Of a stretch of 64,000 bases of DNA, positions 56,489 through 64,000 are shown one piece after another. The translations under genes and the position numbers were made by a program. Each line of letters opens with the position of its first letter. Positions within the stretch are counted from its first letter, which is position 1. This DNA comes from Chersky-299 sp963749535 (GTDB lineage Bacteria; Actinomycetota; Thermoleophilia; RBG-16-64-13), in the NCBI GenBank assembly GCA_963749535.1, contig CAVVNF010000028.1, positions 14,561 to 78,560 on the forward strand. Direction: 5' to 3'. The notes below the pieces were generated by a model, which did no database searches, was not told where the DNA came from, and was given only the letters and a program-made list of their open reading frames with translations.

Positions 56489-58564
56489 TCATATCTCATT
56501 GGCGACCCGCCAGCCCGCGGCCGTGGCATCGGGGATGAGACCCGGATCCTCGCAGTCCCCGATCGCGTACACCTCCGGCACCTGTCCCCTGAGACTCTCC
56601 AGCAGCGCCGTGTTTTCCGAGAAAGGCAGCACACAAATGACGTTGTCGGCCTCGAGGAACCGCGCCTCTCCCCCCTTGGTCACGAGCCTCAAACCTTGTT
56701 CCGTGATCTCCACGAGCTTCGCGCCCTCTATCAGCGTGACGCCTTTCTTCTCGAACCAATAGAAGAGCCGGGTCTTCCGCTCCGGGTACATGGCTTTGCC
56801 AAGCTCTCCCTCGGTGTCTACGATGGTCACCTGACGGCCTCGCTTGGTCAGGAACTCGCCCAACTGGCATCCCTGGATGGCACCGCCGACGATCACCGCC
56901 TTCTTTCCCACGGGCATCCAGAATCTGGTCAAATCACGGAGAAGCTTCGGCCCCATAACCCTCAGGTAGAACCTTAATGTTCCGTAGAGGTCGCTGCTCT
57001 TGATGACCCGCCGGCCATCGATGCCGGCGACCTCCGGCAGCGTGGGATTGCCCCCGGCCGCGATGATGACCACATCCGGCTTGGCCGCGGCGACGTCGGA
57101 AACGCCGAATTCCTTGCCCAGCTTGACGTCGATCCCAAGCTTCTTCACCTGCTTTCTAAAGAAGCGAAGAAACTCGGGCAGCTCTTCAAGTTCGGTCCCT
57201 TTGACCATGGCCGCAAGTGGCACCGCCCCACCGAGATATGGGCCTTTCTCCCACAAACTCACCCGATGCCCCCGGAGCGCAGCCACTCTCGCCGCCTGCA
57301 TGCCGGCGGGCCCGCCGCCCACCACGAGCACCCGCTTCTTGATCGTTGCGGGCGTCACCTCGTACTGGTCGGTGCCGAAGCAGGCATTGATCCGGCACTT
57401 CCTCGGCACGTTGTAGTCCTTGCTGCAATTGCCGCAATGCGTGCAGGGCTGGATGTCGTCAAACCGACCAGTGCGGACCTTGTTCGGGTACTCCGGGTCC
57501 GCGAAGATGCGCCGGTTGATGCCTATCAGGTCGGCCTTGCCCTCTCGCAAAGCCTTCTCGCCCGAGTCGGCGTCGAACCCGCACACCGTCATCACCGGGA
57601 TCGATACCACTTGCTTGATGGCCGCGGCCAGCGGCAGGTTGCACCGGAATCCATGGTGACTCCAGTCCATCTCGAGGGGAAACTCGCTCAGCGGGATGTG
57701 GGGCTCCGGATAGAACAAAGTGTCGCTCAGATACGAGCCCTGATGCATGCCCACCCAGTGAGAGCGTACATGCAGCGAGTCTGCACCTGCCTCTTCCCAT
57801 ATCCGGGCCAACTGTTTGTTCTCGTCGAGGCTCAGGCCCCTCTCGCCGACCCCGAACTCGATCCCGTTCATGAACACCTGTAAGGGGAAATCCTGGCCGG
57901 CTCGTTTCTTGATCTCGCGGATCACGGCGAGTGGAAAGCGCGTACGGTTCTCCATGCTCTGGGGCCCGTAGATGTCGTCCCGCCGGTTCCAAAAGCGGGA
58001 CAGGAAGCCGTCGAAGAGGTGGTCGGCGCCCGTATGGAGCTCGAGGCCGTCGAACCCGGCCTCGCGCACGCGAACGGCGCAGGCCGCGTATCTGTCGATC
58101 AACTCCTCGATGTCGGCGATGGTGAGTGCCTCGGGCGGCTCGTCCTCGTGCACGTCGAACACGGACGAGAAGGTCACCGATGAGGCTGCCACCCTCCTCG
58201 CGATCGTGTGATAAGGGCCGCCCCAGGGCCCGCGATGGTAGAACTGCACGAAGACCGGGCATCCGTGCTTGTGAATCTCAGCCGTCAGCCCCCGCATGTC
58301 TTCGATGTACTTGTCGTCGTCCACACGAAAGCGCCGGTCGCCCTCCTCGGCCAGGGGCCACTCCATGGCCGGCGTCTCGACGATTATCAGGCCCGCCCCG
58401 CCTTTTGCCACCGCTCCGTAGAAAGCTTTGGCGATGCTGCCGCAGCGTTGCTCGCCGGAATCGAAGAAGTAGGTCTGCGCAGCCGTCTTGACGATCCTGT
58501 TCCGCAATTGCACCTTGCCGATGTTGAACGGCGAAAACAGGTGCTCGTACTCAGGATGTGCCAT
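56489..58564 (-). CDS. Old Yellow Enzyme/2,4-dienoyl-CoA reductase-type FMN, Fe-S, FAD oxidoreductase 1
   Basis: 691 residues, as in FadH and related BaiCD/BaiH enzymes. The N-terminal FMN TIM barrel (FSPFNIGKVQLRNRIVKTA; FDGLELHTGADHLFDGFLS; DLIGINRRIFADPEYPNKV) is followed by the cluster motif CTHCGNCSKDYNVPRKC. Next come a FAD Rossmann domain (VLVVGGGPAGMQAARVAAL) and an NAD(P)H domain (AVIVGGAIQGCQLGEFL). The usual barrel His pair of the HGYL type is partly changed (HTGADHLF), so the substrate site differs from 2,4-dienoyl-CoA reductase. It is 50 bases downstream of a second, diverged copy. The enzyme reduces activated C=C bonds, and in this context perhaps a ring or enoyl intermediate. 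Confidence 0.88.
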   Translation of the reverse strand: MAHPEYEHLFSPFNIGKVQLRNRIVKTAAQTYFFDSGEQRCGSIAKAFYGAVAKGGAGLIIVETPAMEWPLAEEGDRRFRVDDDKYIEDMRGLTAEIHKHGCPVFVQFYHRGPWGGPYHTIARRVAASSVTFSSVFDVHEDEPPEALTIADIEELIDRYAACAVRVREAGFDGLELHTGADHLFDGFLSRFWNRRDDIYGPQSMENRTRFPLAVIREIKKRAGQDFPLQVFMNGIEFGVGERGLSLDENKQLARIWEEAGADSLHVRSHWVGMHQGSYLSDTLFYPEPHIPLSEFPLEMDWSHHGFRCNLPLAAAIKQVVSIPVMTVCGFDADSGEKALREGKADLIGINRRIFADPEYPNKVRTGRFDDIQPCTHCGNCSKDYNVPRKCRINACFGTDQYEVTPATIKKRVLVVGGGPAGMQAARVAALRGHRVSLWEKGPYLGGAVPLAAMVKGTELEELPEFLRFFRKQVKKLGIDVKLGKEFGVSDVAAAKPDVVIIAAGGNPTLPEVAGIDGRRVIKSSDLYGTLRFYLRVMGPKLLRDLTRFWMPVGKKAVIVGGAIQGCQLGEFLTKRGRQVTIVDTEGELGKAMYPERKTRLFYWFEKKGVTLIEGAKLVEITEQGLRLVTKGGEARFLEADNVICVLPFSENTALLESLRGQVPEVYAIGDCEDPGLIPDATAAGWRVANEI

Positions 58565-58614
58565 CAGCGCCCCCCGCGCTCGCTTTGAGTGAAGCCCTCC
58601 GCGACTCTCGGCGT

Positions 58615-60562
58615 CTAATCCACTAACTTGGCGGCAAGATGTCCGTCATGGATAGCGTCGAAGATCTTACGCGGCCTGACACAGTCGCCCGCTTCGAGGA
58701 CTCTGAGCTTGGGATCTGTCATCAAGTCATCGATGAGCTCCCTGTTACGTCTAAAACCAGCGGCGAGCACGACTGAATCAGCCAGGATCTTCGTCTTTCT
58801 TCCAGATCTGTCGACCACTGTAACACCATCGTCCGTCACGGCTTCCAGGCGCTTGCCGGTGTGGACTGAAATCTTGAGACCGTCGAACCGCCCTTCGTAA
58901 ACCAACTTCTCGTCGAAGGTTATGTTGTTCATGAACGTGTCCAGCATCTCGACAAAGACGACTTCTTTACCTTGCTCGGCCAAGAAGAGCCCTACTTCCG
59001 TTCCCACGATCCCGCCACCGATGACGGCCACGGTCTGTCCCAGCCGAGCTTCGCCGCGGAGAACCTGAGATGCGCCGGTCACGTTCTCGGCGGTGATCCC
59101 GGGAACGTCTTCCAGAGCCAGGGGGGTTGCGCCGGCAGCGACGATCACCGCATCGAAGCCTGCGTCCCTGATGGCGCCGGGGGTCGCCTCTTCCTTGACC
59201 ACGTTGATCCCGAGCTTGTCGAGCTGCGTGGTGAAATAGGCGATGAGCGGCCTCAGGTCAGGAGCCTTGAATTCCGGGATCGAGGCCTCGAGCAGAGCAC
59301 CCCCCAGTTCCCGCTTTTCATATAGCGTGACCTGATGACCTTTCAGCGCACAAACCCTCGCCGCTTCCATCCCGGCCGGTCCGCCGCCGATCACTGCGAC
59401 GTTCTTCGGCTCTTCTGCCGGAACGATCTTGAACAGGTCCTCGCGGCAGACGGCGACATTCACCGAGCAGGAGACGGTCTTGGCCAGATGGTCGCCTCGG
59501 GCCAAGCAACCGTCGTTGCAACGGATGCAAGGCCTGATGTCCTCCGGTCTTCCTTCTATGGCCTTCCGGGGCCACTCCGGGTCCGCCCATAGAGGTCTCC
59601 CCAATCCGATGAAGTCCCCTTTCCCGTCCGCCAGGATCTTTTCCGCCAGATCGGGAAGATTGATCGACCCCGAAGCGATGACCGGTATCTTGACGTGCTT
59701 CTTCACGGCCTCCGCGGCCCACACGTTCCGCGCCAAAGGCATTCCCATCGGACTCACTTCATGGATCGTCTGGTGATGGTTGCCTCCCGACACGTGGATG
59801 GCGGCGACCCCCATGGTCTCGAGACGCCGGGAGAGCTCTATGGTCTCTTCGATCGTCGTGCCATCCGGCTCGTAATCGGTGCCACTCAGCCTCACGCAAA
59901 CGGGATACTCCGGCCCAACCTGGCATTTGATCTCCGCGATCAGCTCTAGCAAGAAACGCATGCGGTTTTCCAGCGAACCGCCGTACCAGTCCGTCCGCTT
60001 GTTGGTCCGCGGGGAGAGGAAGTTCGAGATGAGATAGCCGTGGCAGGCGTGAATCTCGATCATGTCGAAATCTGCGTTCTGGGCCCGCTTCGCAGCCTGG
60101 CCGAATGCCTTGACGATCTCGAGTATCTCTTCGAAAGTCAAGGCATCCGGCGCCGGGCAGCCAGCCGCGTAAAGTTCCTCCCACGGGAACCGACGAGGCT
60201 GCTTTCGGCTTTTCGAGCGTGAACCGCTGCCGGCCCGCATGTGATATCTGGATGGCCGGCTTCGCCCCGCTGGCACGGATGGTATCTGCGAGCAGAGAAA
60301 GCCCAGGGATATGATCCATGCGAGCTATGCCAAGTTGGCAGGGTGAGGCCCTGCTGGCATCGTTGTCGACCCATGCATACTCGACTATCACCATGCCGAC
60401 GCCGCCCGAAGCTACCTCCCGGTAGTATCGGAGCAGCCGGTCCGTGACGGACCCGTCCGGATTGGCCAGTCCCGTATGCTGGGGTGCTTTGAGCACCCGG
60501 TTCTTGAGCCTGACATTGCCTATCCAGCCCGGCTCCGACAACCTGGGAAAGCTAGCTTGCAT
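58615..60562 (-). CDS. Old Yellow Enzyme/2,4-dienoyl-CoA reductase-type oxidoreductase 2, one frameshift
   Basis: About 649 residues when one base is removed from the CCC at 60180-60182, joining AASSVPV to EELYAAGCPAPDAL. The FMN barrel keeps the classic site FDMIEIHACHGYLISNFLSP and NKRTDWYGGSLENRMRF. The cluster motif is CIRCNDGCLARGDHLAKTVS with a further Cys, followed by FAD (VAVIGGGPAGMEAARVCAL) and NADH (VAVIGGGIVGTEVGLFLAE) domains. The ATG follows AGGA, nine bases after the CMD-type gene stop, so the two are translated in tandem. It is closer to canonical enoate or 2,4-dienoyl-CoA reductases than copy 1. The two may form one complex, as in BaiCD/BaiH-type systems, or act on successive intermediates. 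Confidence 0.87.
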
Positions 60563-60571
60563 GAGGCTATC

Positions 60572-61022
60572 CTACTTCTGCAGTTTCTCGATGCTTTGGA
60601 AAGTGGGGCTCGCGAAGATCTTGGCCAGGCAGGCACCACTCTCTTGCATCTTGGCCTTGCCTACGGCGTAACAGGCGCAGAAAGCCACTTCCATCAGCTC
60701 CTCGTCGGTGGCACCGGCTGCCTTCGCGTTGCAGGCCTGCGGCAGCACGCCATCCCAGTGGTTCTCCATCATGTAGCAGGCGACGAGGATGAGGTACCTC
60801 GTCTTGGGATCGAGGATCCCGCGGTCGAGCAGCTGAGTGAGTTGGTTGTGAGCGAAAGTGGAGAGCATCTCCGGTTTGTGTTCCTTGTAGAAGTCGAGAG
60901 TCGGATCATCCGGCGGCTTGCCGTATCCGGGCCTCTGCTTCGTCCAGGGACTCGAGGATCTCGTCGGCCGTCTTCGCGGCCTTCATTGCGGCGACTACTT
61001 CCACCTCTTCTGGTCTTGGCAT
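60572..61022 (-). CDS. Carboxymuconolactone decarboxylase/AhpD-fold protein, one frameshift
   Basis: About 150 residues when one base is removed from the GGG at 60929-60931. The repair joins MPRPEEVEVVAAMKAAKTAD and the following helix to GYGKPPDDPTLDFYKEHKPE. The core ILDPKTRYLILVACYMMENHW, then CNAKAAGATDEELMEVAFCA, has the AhpD/CMD fold with a Cys in ACNAKAAG but not the CxxC of peroxidases. The ATG has AAGGAG six bases upstream. It is the first gene after module C, about 145 bases downstream of the expected transcription start, and is followed at once by the two OYE-type reductases. Its role is unknown; position suggests a decarboxylation, lactone or electron-relay step of the same pathway. 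Confidence 0.8.
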
Positions 61023-61173
61023 CGGACACTCCTTCGTCGAAATTGACTTTCTTTGAGTTTGCGCTTTGCGATAACTCCCCGCATCGTCAGGGACCAAGCG
61101 TGCGCCTACCACGCGCCGACTTTCGATCCCACGCGTCGATCACCGCGACCCGTGTCTCGGGCTGACTGGCTAC

Positions 61174-61254
61174 ATAGTAGTCTGGGGCCCGCGCAAGGAC
61201 GACACTTCGCGAGAACTTTTCATGGTTGGAGCGAAGTATGACAATGGCGTATAG
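61174..61254 (-). promoter_or_regulatory. LysR-regulated promoter module C (CMD-OYE-OYE-large subunit 2)
   Basis: Read on the minus strand, CTATACGCCATTGTCATACT starts at 61254 and CCATGAAAAGTT ends at 61214. A gap of 34 bases follows, then the -10-like TACTAT (61179-61174) and GTAG. It has the same 81-base length as modules A and B. It is the most diverged copy, yet CTATACG, ATACTT and CCATGAAAAGTT are kept exactly. It lies in the 315-base gap between the dehydrogenase at 61338-62252 and the CMD-type gene, far from lysR, which shows that the module is not just a duplication next to the regulator. No gene is seen in the rest of the gap. Confidence 0.75.
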
Positions 61255-61337
61255 GTGTCCTTTGCGATGCGGGACCCGACGCCACTTCTCCGGCGGACGC
61301 CTCTTACGCCCTCGCATGCCTCCCGCGGCCGTCCCCA

Positions 61338-62252
61338 TTACAGACTCTCATCCACGACCTGGGCGTCGGGCTTCAGCGCCTTGGCGGTGCGCTCCACTCC
61401 CGCCTGTTCGTCCGGTGCCAGCTCCCATTCCACGATTCCTTGCACGCCTTTCCTGCCGAGTACGACAGGGACCGCCATGCTCAACCCGCTTTGTCCGTAC
61501 TCACCGTCCAACACCGTCGAGCAGGGAAAGATCTCTCCAGTGTCTTGAAGCACGGCGCGAGTCAGGGCCGTCAGACCGATGGCGCAGCTCCACCCGGCGG
61601 TCCGGCCGGCCAGCAGTTCCTGATAGCTTTTCAAGATAACGGCAGCACGTGCGTAGATGTCCTCTTTCTCCTCCCCGCTGAACGAGACCGGCCGACCGTC
61701 GATGCGCACCGAGCTGAACACGAGCACCTGGGTGCGGCCGTGCTCCCCGATGACCGTGGCCTCCACCTGGCTGACCTTGACCCCCTTGGACCGGGCCACC
61801 AACTCGCGGAACCGGAGTGAGTCGTTGATCGAGTAACCGACCACTTGGTGACGGTCGAAGTCCCCCGCGCGCCACGTGGCGTAGTTCATGTGATCCACCG
61901 GGTTGGTGACCGTGATCACGAAGGCACCAGGAGAGTACCGTTTGACTTGACGGGCTATGTCGCGCACCACCGGCAGGTTCTTGTAGAACATCTCCATACG
62001 ATCGGTGATGAAGTCCTGATGCACTCCGGCGGCGTTGATGACCACGTCCGAGCCAGCCAAGTCCTCGAACTCCCCCGCCTTGACTCTCACATCGAGCCCC
62101 GAGACCGCTGTGCCGAGGTCCATGGCGTGGTGCTGCAGCACATTCCGGCGGATGTCTATCATCACGATCTCGTCCGCCAGCCCCGAGTCGGCGATATGAA
62201 AGGACGTTGGCGAGCCGACCGAACCGGCGGCGCCTATGATCGTGACCTTCAT
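61338..62252 (-). CDS. Malate/lactate dehydrogenase family protein
   Basis: 304 residues. The NAD-binding loop is VTIIGAAGSVGSPTSF, with an acidic end of strand two (VMIDIRR) that favours NAD. The substrate loop Arg is in FITDRMEMFYKNLP and a second Arg is probably in the NPVDHMNYATWRAG region. The catalytic His is in TVIGEHGRTQVL. The ATG has GGGGAGG upstream. The protein is close in type to archaeal-like malate dehydrogenases but lacks the clear markers that separate malate from lactate or other 2-oxo acids. It starts 33 bases after a small hypothetical gene on the same strand. It lies upstream of module C and so may not belong to the LysR units. Confidence 0.87.
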   Translation of the reverse strand: MKVTIIGAAGSVGSPTSFHIADSGLADEIVMIDIRRNVLQHHAMDLGTAVSGLDVRVKAGEFEDLAGSDVVINAAGVHQDFITDRMEMFYKNLPVVRDIARQVKRYSPGAFVITVTNPVDHMNYATWRAGDFDRHQVVGYSINDSLRFRELVARSKGVKVSQVEATVIGEHGRTQVLVFSSVRIDGRPVSFSGEEKEDIYARAAVILKSYQELLAGRTAGWSCAIGLTALTRAVLQDTGEIFPCSTVLDGEYGQSGLSMAVPVVLGRKGVQGIVEWELAPDEQAGVERTAKALKPDAQVVDESL

Positions 62253-62284
62253 CGCCTATGCCTCCCCTTGTTTCAATGTTCTTA

Positions 62285-62515
62285 CTAGACGAAACGCTGG
62301 ACCAGGGCGTCGATCAGCGTGTCGACATTCTCTTCCGTCAGGCCGAGTCGGCTACACTCGGCCTCGGCGCGCGCCCGAAACGACGAGACCTCCATGTCGT
62401 CCAGTCCTGCGAACAACCCCAGTCGCCTGCCGACCATGTACGTGCGCTGCGACTCCGGCGCTAGCGCAAGGAACCGCTTCGCGGTAGAGATCATCGTACC
62501 GCGGCGCGTGGCCAA
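62285..62515 (-). CDS. Small hypothetical protein
   Basis: Up to 76 residues from a TTG at 62515; an ATG at 62494 would give 69. The product is helical and charged (STAKRFLALAPESQRTYMVG; CSRLGLTEENVDTLIDALVQ) with no motif I recognise. No clear ribosome-binding site supports either start. It follows the acyl-CoA dehydrogenase fragment by seven bases and precedes the dehydrogenase gene by 33, so it may be part of that transcript. It could also be the tail of a protein joined to the fragment by an internal deletion. Confidence 0.35.
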   Translation of the reverse strand: MATRRGTMISTAKRFLALAPESQRTYMVGRRLGLFAGLDDMEVSSFRARAEAECSRLGLTEENVDTLIDALVQRFV

Positions 62516-62522
62516 GTCGCCG

Positions 62523-62798
62523 TTAAGATCCTGGATCAGCGCATACGAGGTATTCGAGGCCCAGGCCCCCGACCTGTTCCGGGAACCGGATGCGGAAGAA
62601 GCCCTTGTCGGCGAGTTTGTGAAAAAGGCCGGACGGGAAGTTCTCCTTGGTTTCCTCCTGATTCGCTATCCGCGCGGCGAGGGGCGCCACTTCAGCCGCG
62701 GCAAAAGCCCGCATCTCTTTGCGGATCTTCAGGGCTTCGTCCGGGAGGATCATGTCGTGATACAGGACGTCCTGCATCCGCTGAGGCAGCCGGCTCAT
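62523..62798 (-). pseudogene. Acyl-CoA dehydrogenase, N-terminal fragment
   Basis: 91 residues. LPDEALKIRKEMRAFAAAEV and FHKLADKGFFRIRFPEQVGG are the N-terminal helical domain of an acyl-CoA dehydrogenase. The frame ends after GLEYLVCADPGS, before the flavin and catalytic domains, and none of the remaining 300 residues is found in any frame nearby. This is therefore a deletion remnant, not a simple frameshift. It is not a copy of the complete gene at 48853-50076. Upstream is the vanW gene on the same strand, 55 bases away. Confidence 0.7.
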
Positions 62799-62853
62799 CG
62801 TGCTCCTTTCGAGGAATGGTGCCTCCAGGTTACAACCCCAGTGCCCGACGCGC

Positions 62854-63711
62854 TCACGGGGCGGGGGGCAAGAACGGCTGATACATCATCAGGGCTCGGT
62901 TGGCCGCCACAAGTTCCTCGCTGGTGGCGGAGGTGAGCGGGTCGTACCCGATTCGCCATAACTCGTTCTGCCGGACGTAGACGCCGGGGCCTTCATGGGT
63001 CATCCGGTGGGCGCGCTCTTCGATCCGATACTCCACGAGCCTCGGCATCGGCGCAGTCCAGCTTCCCACGAGGTGCGAACCTGTGAGCGCAACCGATAGT
63101 CGGTGCGGTTCCAGCGTGTTGTTCTCGATCTGCAGATCCAGCGCCGGCCACGCGCAGGTTGCGCCGCTGCCGAAGGGCTGAGTGCGCTGCGCATCGGGAA
63201 AGACATCGTAGCTGTGCCGCCAACGCTCCACGATCGAGAGCGGCGTGTGCAGCGTCATCCAGTAGAGCAGGTTGGTCATCTGGCACAACCCGCCGCCGAG
63301 CCCGGCGGTGATGCGGCCGTGCTCGAGCACCATCCCGTCCACGAAGCCTCGGCGACGGGACGGCTTGCCTACCTCGCGCCAGAACGACAGCCTCATGCCC
63401 GGCCGCAGCACAATGCCGTCCAGGCGGCTGACGGCCAGTTGCAGGTTCACTATCTTGTTGCGCTGGAGCGTCTCGACGAGACCCGACAACGGCCGGACCA
63501 GCGGCGTCTGATGCTCAGCGATGACGAAGCCGAATGGTTCGGGCAAACGGGCCACGCGGAAATCGATCCCCCGCTCGCGCCATTGCGCCTCGCGCCGGAG
63601 CCTGCGGAATGAGGGACCGAGCACCATGCGCGCGAGTGTTACGCCGCGCGAGACCACCGAGCGGGGACCGCCTTCTCCCTGGTGCTTACCGTGCGAGAAA
63701 CCGGCGAGCAT
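62854..63711 (-). CDS. VanW family protein
   Basis: 285 residues. The conserved block RNKIVNLQLAVSRLDGIVLRPGMRLSFWREVGKPSRRRGF, then ITAGLGGGLCQMTNLLYWM and HSYDVFPDAQR with PFGSGAT, is the VanW signature, including the Gly-rich GLGGGLCQ turn. VanW is an accessory protein of some vancomycin-resistance clusters, but most homologues stand alone and have no known function. No van genes adjoin it. The start ATG at 63711 has only a weak site; a downstream start is possible because the first 60 residues are not conserved in my reading. No membrane segment or signal peptide is obvious. Confidence 0.85.
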   Translation of the reverse strand: MLAGFSHGKHQGEGGPRSVVSRGVTLARMVLGPSFRRLRREAQWRERGIDFRVARLPEPFGFVIAEHQTPLVRPLSGLVETLQRNKIVNLQLAVSRLDGIVLRPGMRLSFWREVGKPSRRRGFVDGMVLEHGRITAGLGGGLCQMTNLLYWMTLHTPLSIVERWRHSYDVFPDAQRTQPFGSGATCAWPALDLQIENNTLEPHRLSVALTGSHLVGSWTAPMPRLVEYRIEERAHRMTHEGPGVYVRQNELWRIGYDPLTSATSEELVAANRALMMYQPFLPPAP

Positions 63712-63742
63712 CGGTGCCCAACTGGACCAAAAGATCGGGCGC

Positions 63743-64000
63743 CTAGTCGCTCGTGGGCAGATGCAGGTACATCGACTGGATACCCACCCGACCAGGCCCT
63801 GTGAAGCGGTTCCAGATCATCTTCCCGCTACCGCCCAAGAGGCCGGTCTTCAGGCCGAACACCTGGACATCCATGCGCACGCTCTCATCTCGATAGACCC
63901 AGCCTCCGGGCTCGATATCGATCTGTTCATTGGGGGCCAGCACCCTCTCGAAGACGTTGCCGTAGCCGTGAAGCCATAGCACACCTTCCTGGTGTCCGGC
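63743..64000 (-). CDS. AIM24 (TIGR00266-type) family protein, C-terminal part, cut by the window edge
   Basis: The visible 86 residues (GVLWLHGYGNVFERVLAPNE; IDIEPGGWVYRDESVRMDVQ; GLKTGLLGGSGKMIWNRFTG; PGRVGIQSMYLHLP) are the last part of an AIM24/DUF124 double-stranded beta-helix protein with its Gly-rich turns. The frame is open through base 64000, so the gene begins outside the window. Function is unknown in bacteria. It lies 31 bases upstream of vanW on the same strand. Confidence 0.75.
   Translation of the reverse strand, partial: AGHQEGVLWLHGYGNVFERVLAPNEQIDIEPGGWVYRDESVRMDVQVFGLKTGLLGGSGKMIWNRFTGPGRVGIQSMYLHLPTSD

Noticed and set aside
62285..62515. The small gene as the C-terminal part of the acyl-CoA dehydrogenase fragment
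   Set aside because: Its sequence shows none of the C-terminal ACAD motifs, so it is kept as a separate hypothetical.

Overview
The window is GC-rich DNA from a bacterium that looks actinobacterial, possibly a Thermoleophilia- or Coriobacteriia-like anaerobe or facultative anaerobe. This assignment is an inference. It rests on Thr-rich linkers in twin-arginine lipoproteins, many GTG and TTG starts, a Ku/LigD pair, a rubredoxin, and many molybdenum/tungsten, Fe-S and flavin enzymes. I saw no rRNA, tRNA, CRISPR array, insertion sequence or phage gene.

Layout. 1-5760 holds a heavily broken cyclic beta-1,2-glucan synthase gene. 5981-14567 holds a rubredoxin, a carboxymuconolactone decarboxylase-like protein, two CocE/NonD hydrolases, a LarA-like protein, a DMT permease and a hydroxyacid-oxoacid transhydrogenase. 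14741-20036 has an orphan branched-chain-type substrate-binding lipoprotein divergent from a TetR regulator, a truncated xanthine-dehydrogenase-type subunit and a creatinase-like M24 protein. 20381-32564 is mostly housekeeping: a broken transglutaminase-like gene, phosphoglucomutase, aldo/keto reductase, WG-repeat lipoprotein, trypsin-like protease, TauE permease, Ku, LigD and an RRM protein with a clear terminator. 32917-39043 is a tight minus-strand cluster: TPP enzyme, ketopantoate-reductase-like protein, aldehyde ferredoxin oxidoreductase, MoaD-like protein and a second LarA-like protein. 39374-43499 holds a second orphan binding protein, an IclR regulator and an Fe-alcohol dehydrogenase.

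The most interesting part is 43536-61254, which I read as one catabolic regulon. It contains an ETF:menaquinone oxidoreductase-like membrane Fe-S protein with EtfA and EtfB, a LysR regulator, an atypical acyl-CoA dehydrogenase, a pyrogallol-phloroglucinol transhydroxylase-like molybdoenzyme (large and small subunits), a second large-subunit homologue, two Old-Yellow-Enzyme/Fe-S reductases and a carboxymuconolactone decarboxylase-like protein. Three transcription units in this block (etfBA-EMO, ACAD-transhydroxylase, CMD-OYE-OYE-large subunit 2) each start with an 81-bp promoter module. The modules share a 41-bp upstream block (33 positions identical in all three), an exactly 34-nt gap and a TAYNAT-like -10 box. 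One copy abuts the lysR start codon. This suggests a single LysR switch controlling anaerobic (poly)phenol or related aromatic metabolism, with electrons passed through ETF to the quinone pool. 61338-64000 holds a malate/lactate-type dehydrogenase, an acyl-CoA dehydrogenase fragment, a VanW protein and the end of an AIM24-family protein.

Caution. Many recognisable genes carry single-base frameshifts. Of fourteen junctions I could reconstruct, eleven need removal of one base and three need addition of one. That bias points to sequence or assembly errors at least as much as to real decay, so most singly shifted genes are listed as CDS with the junction stated.
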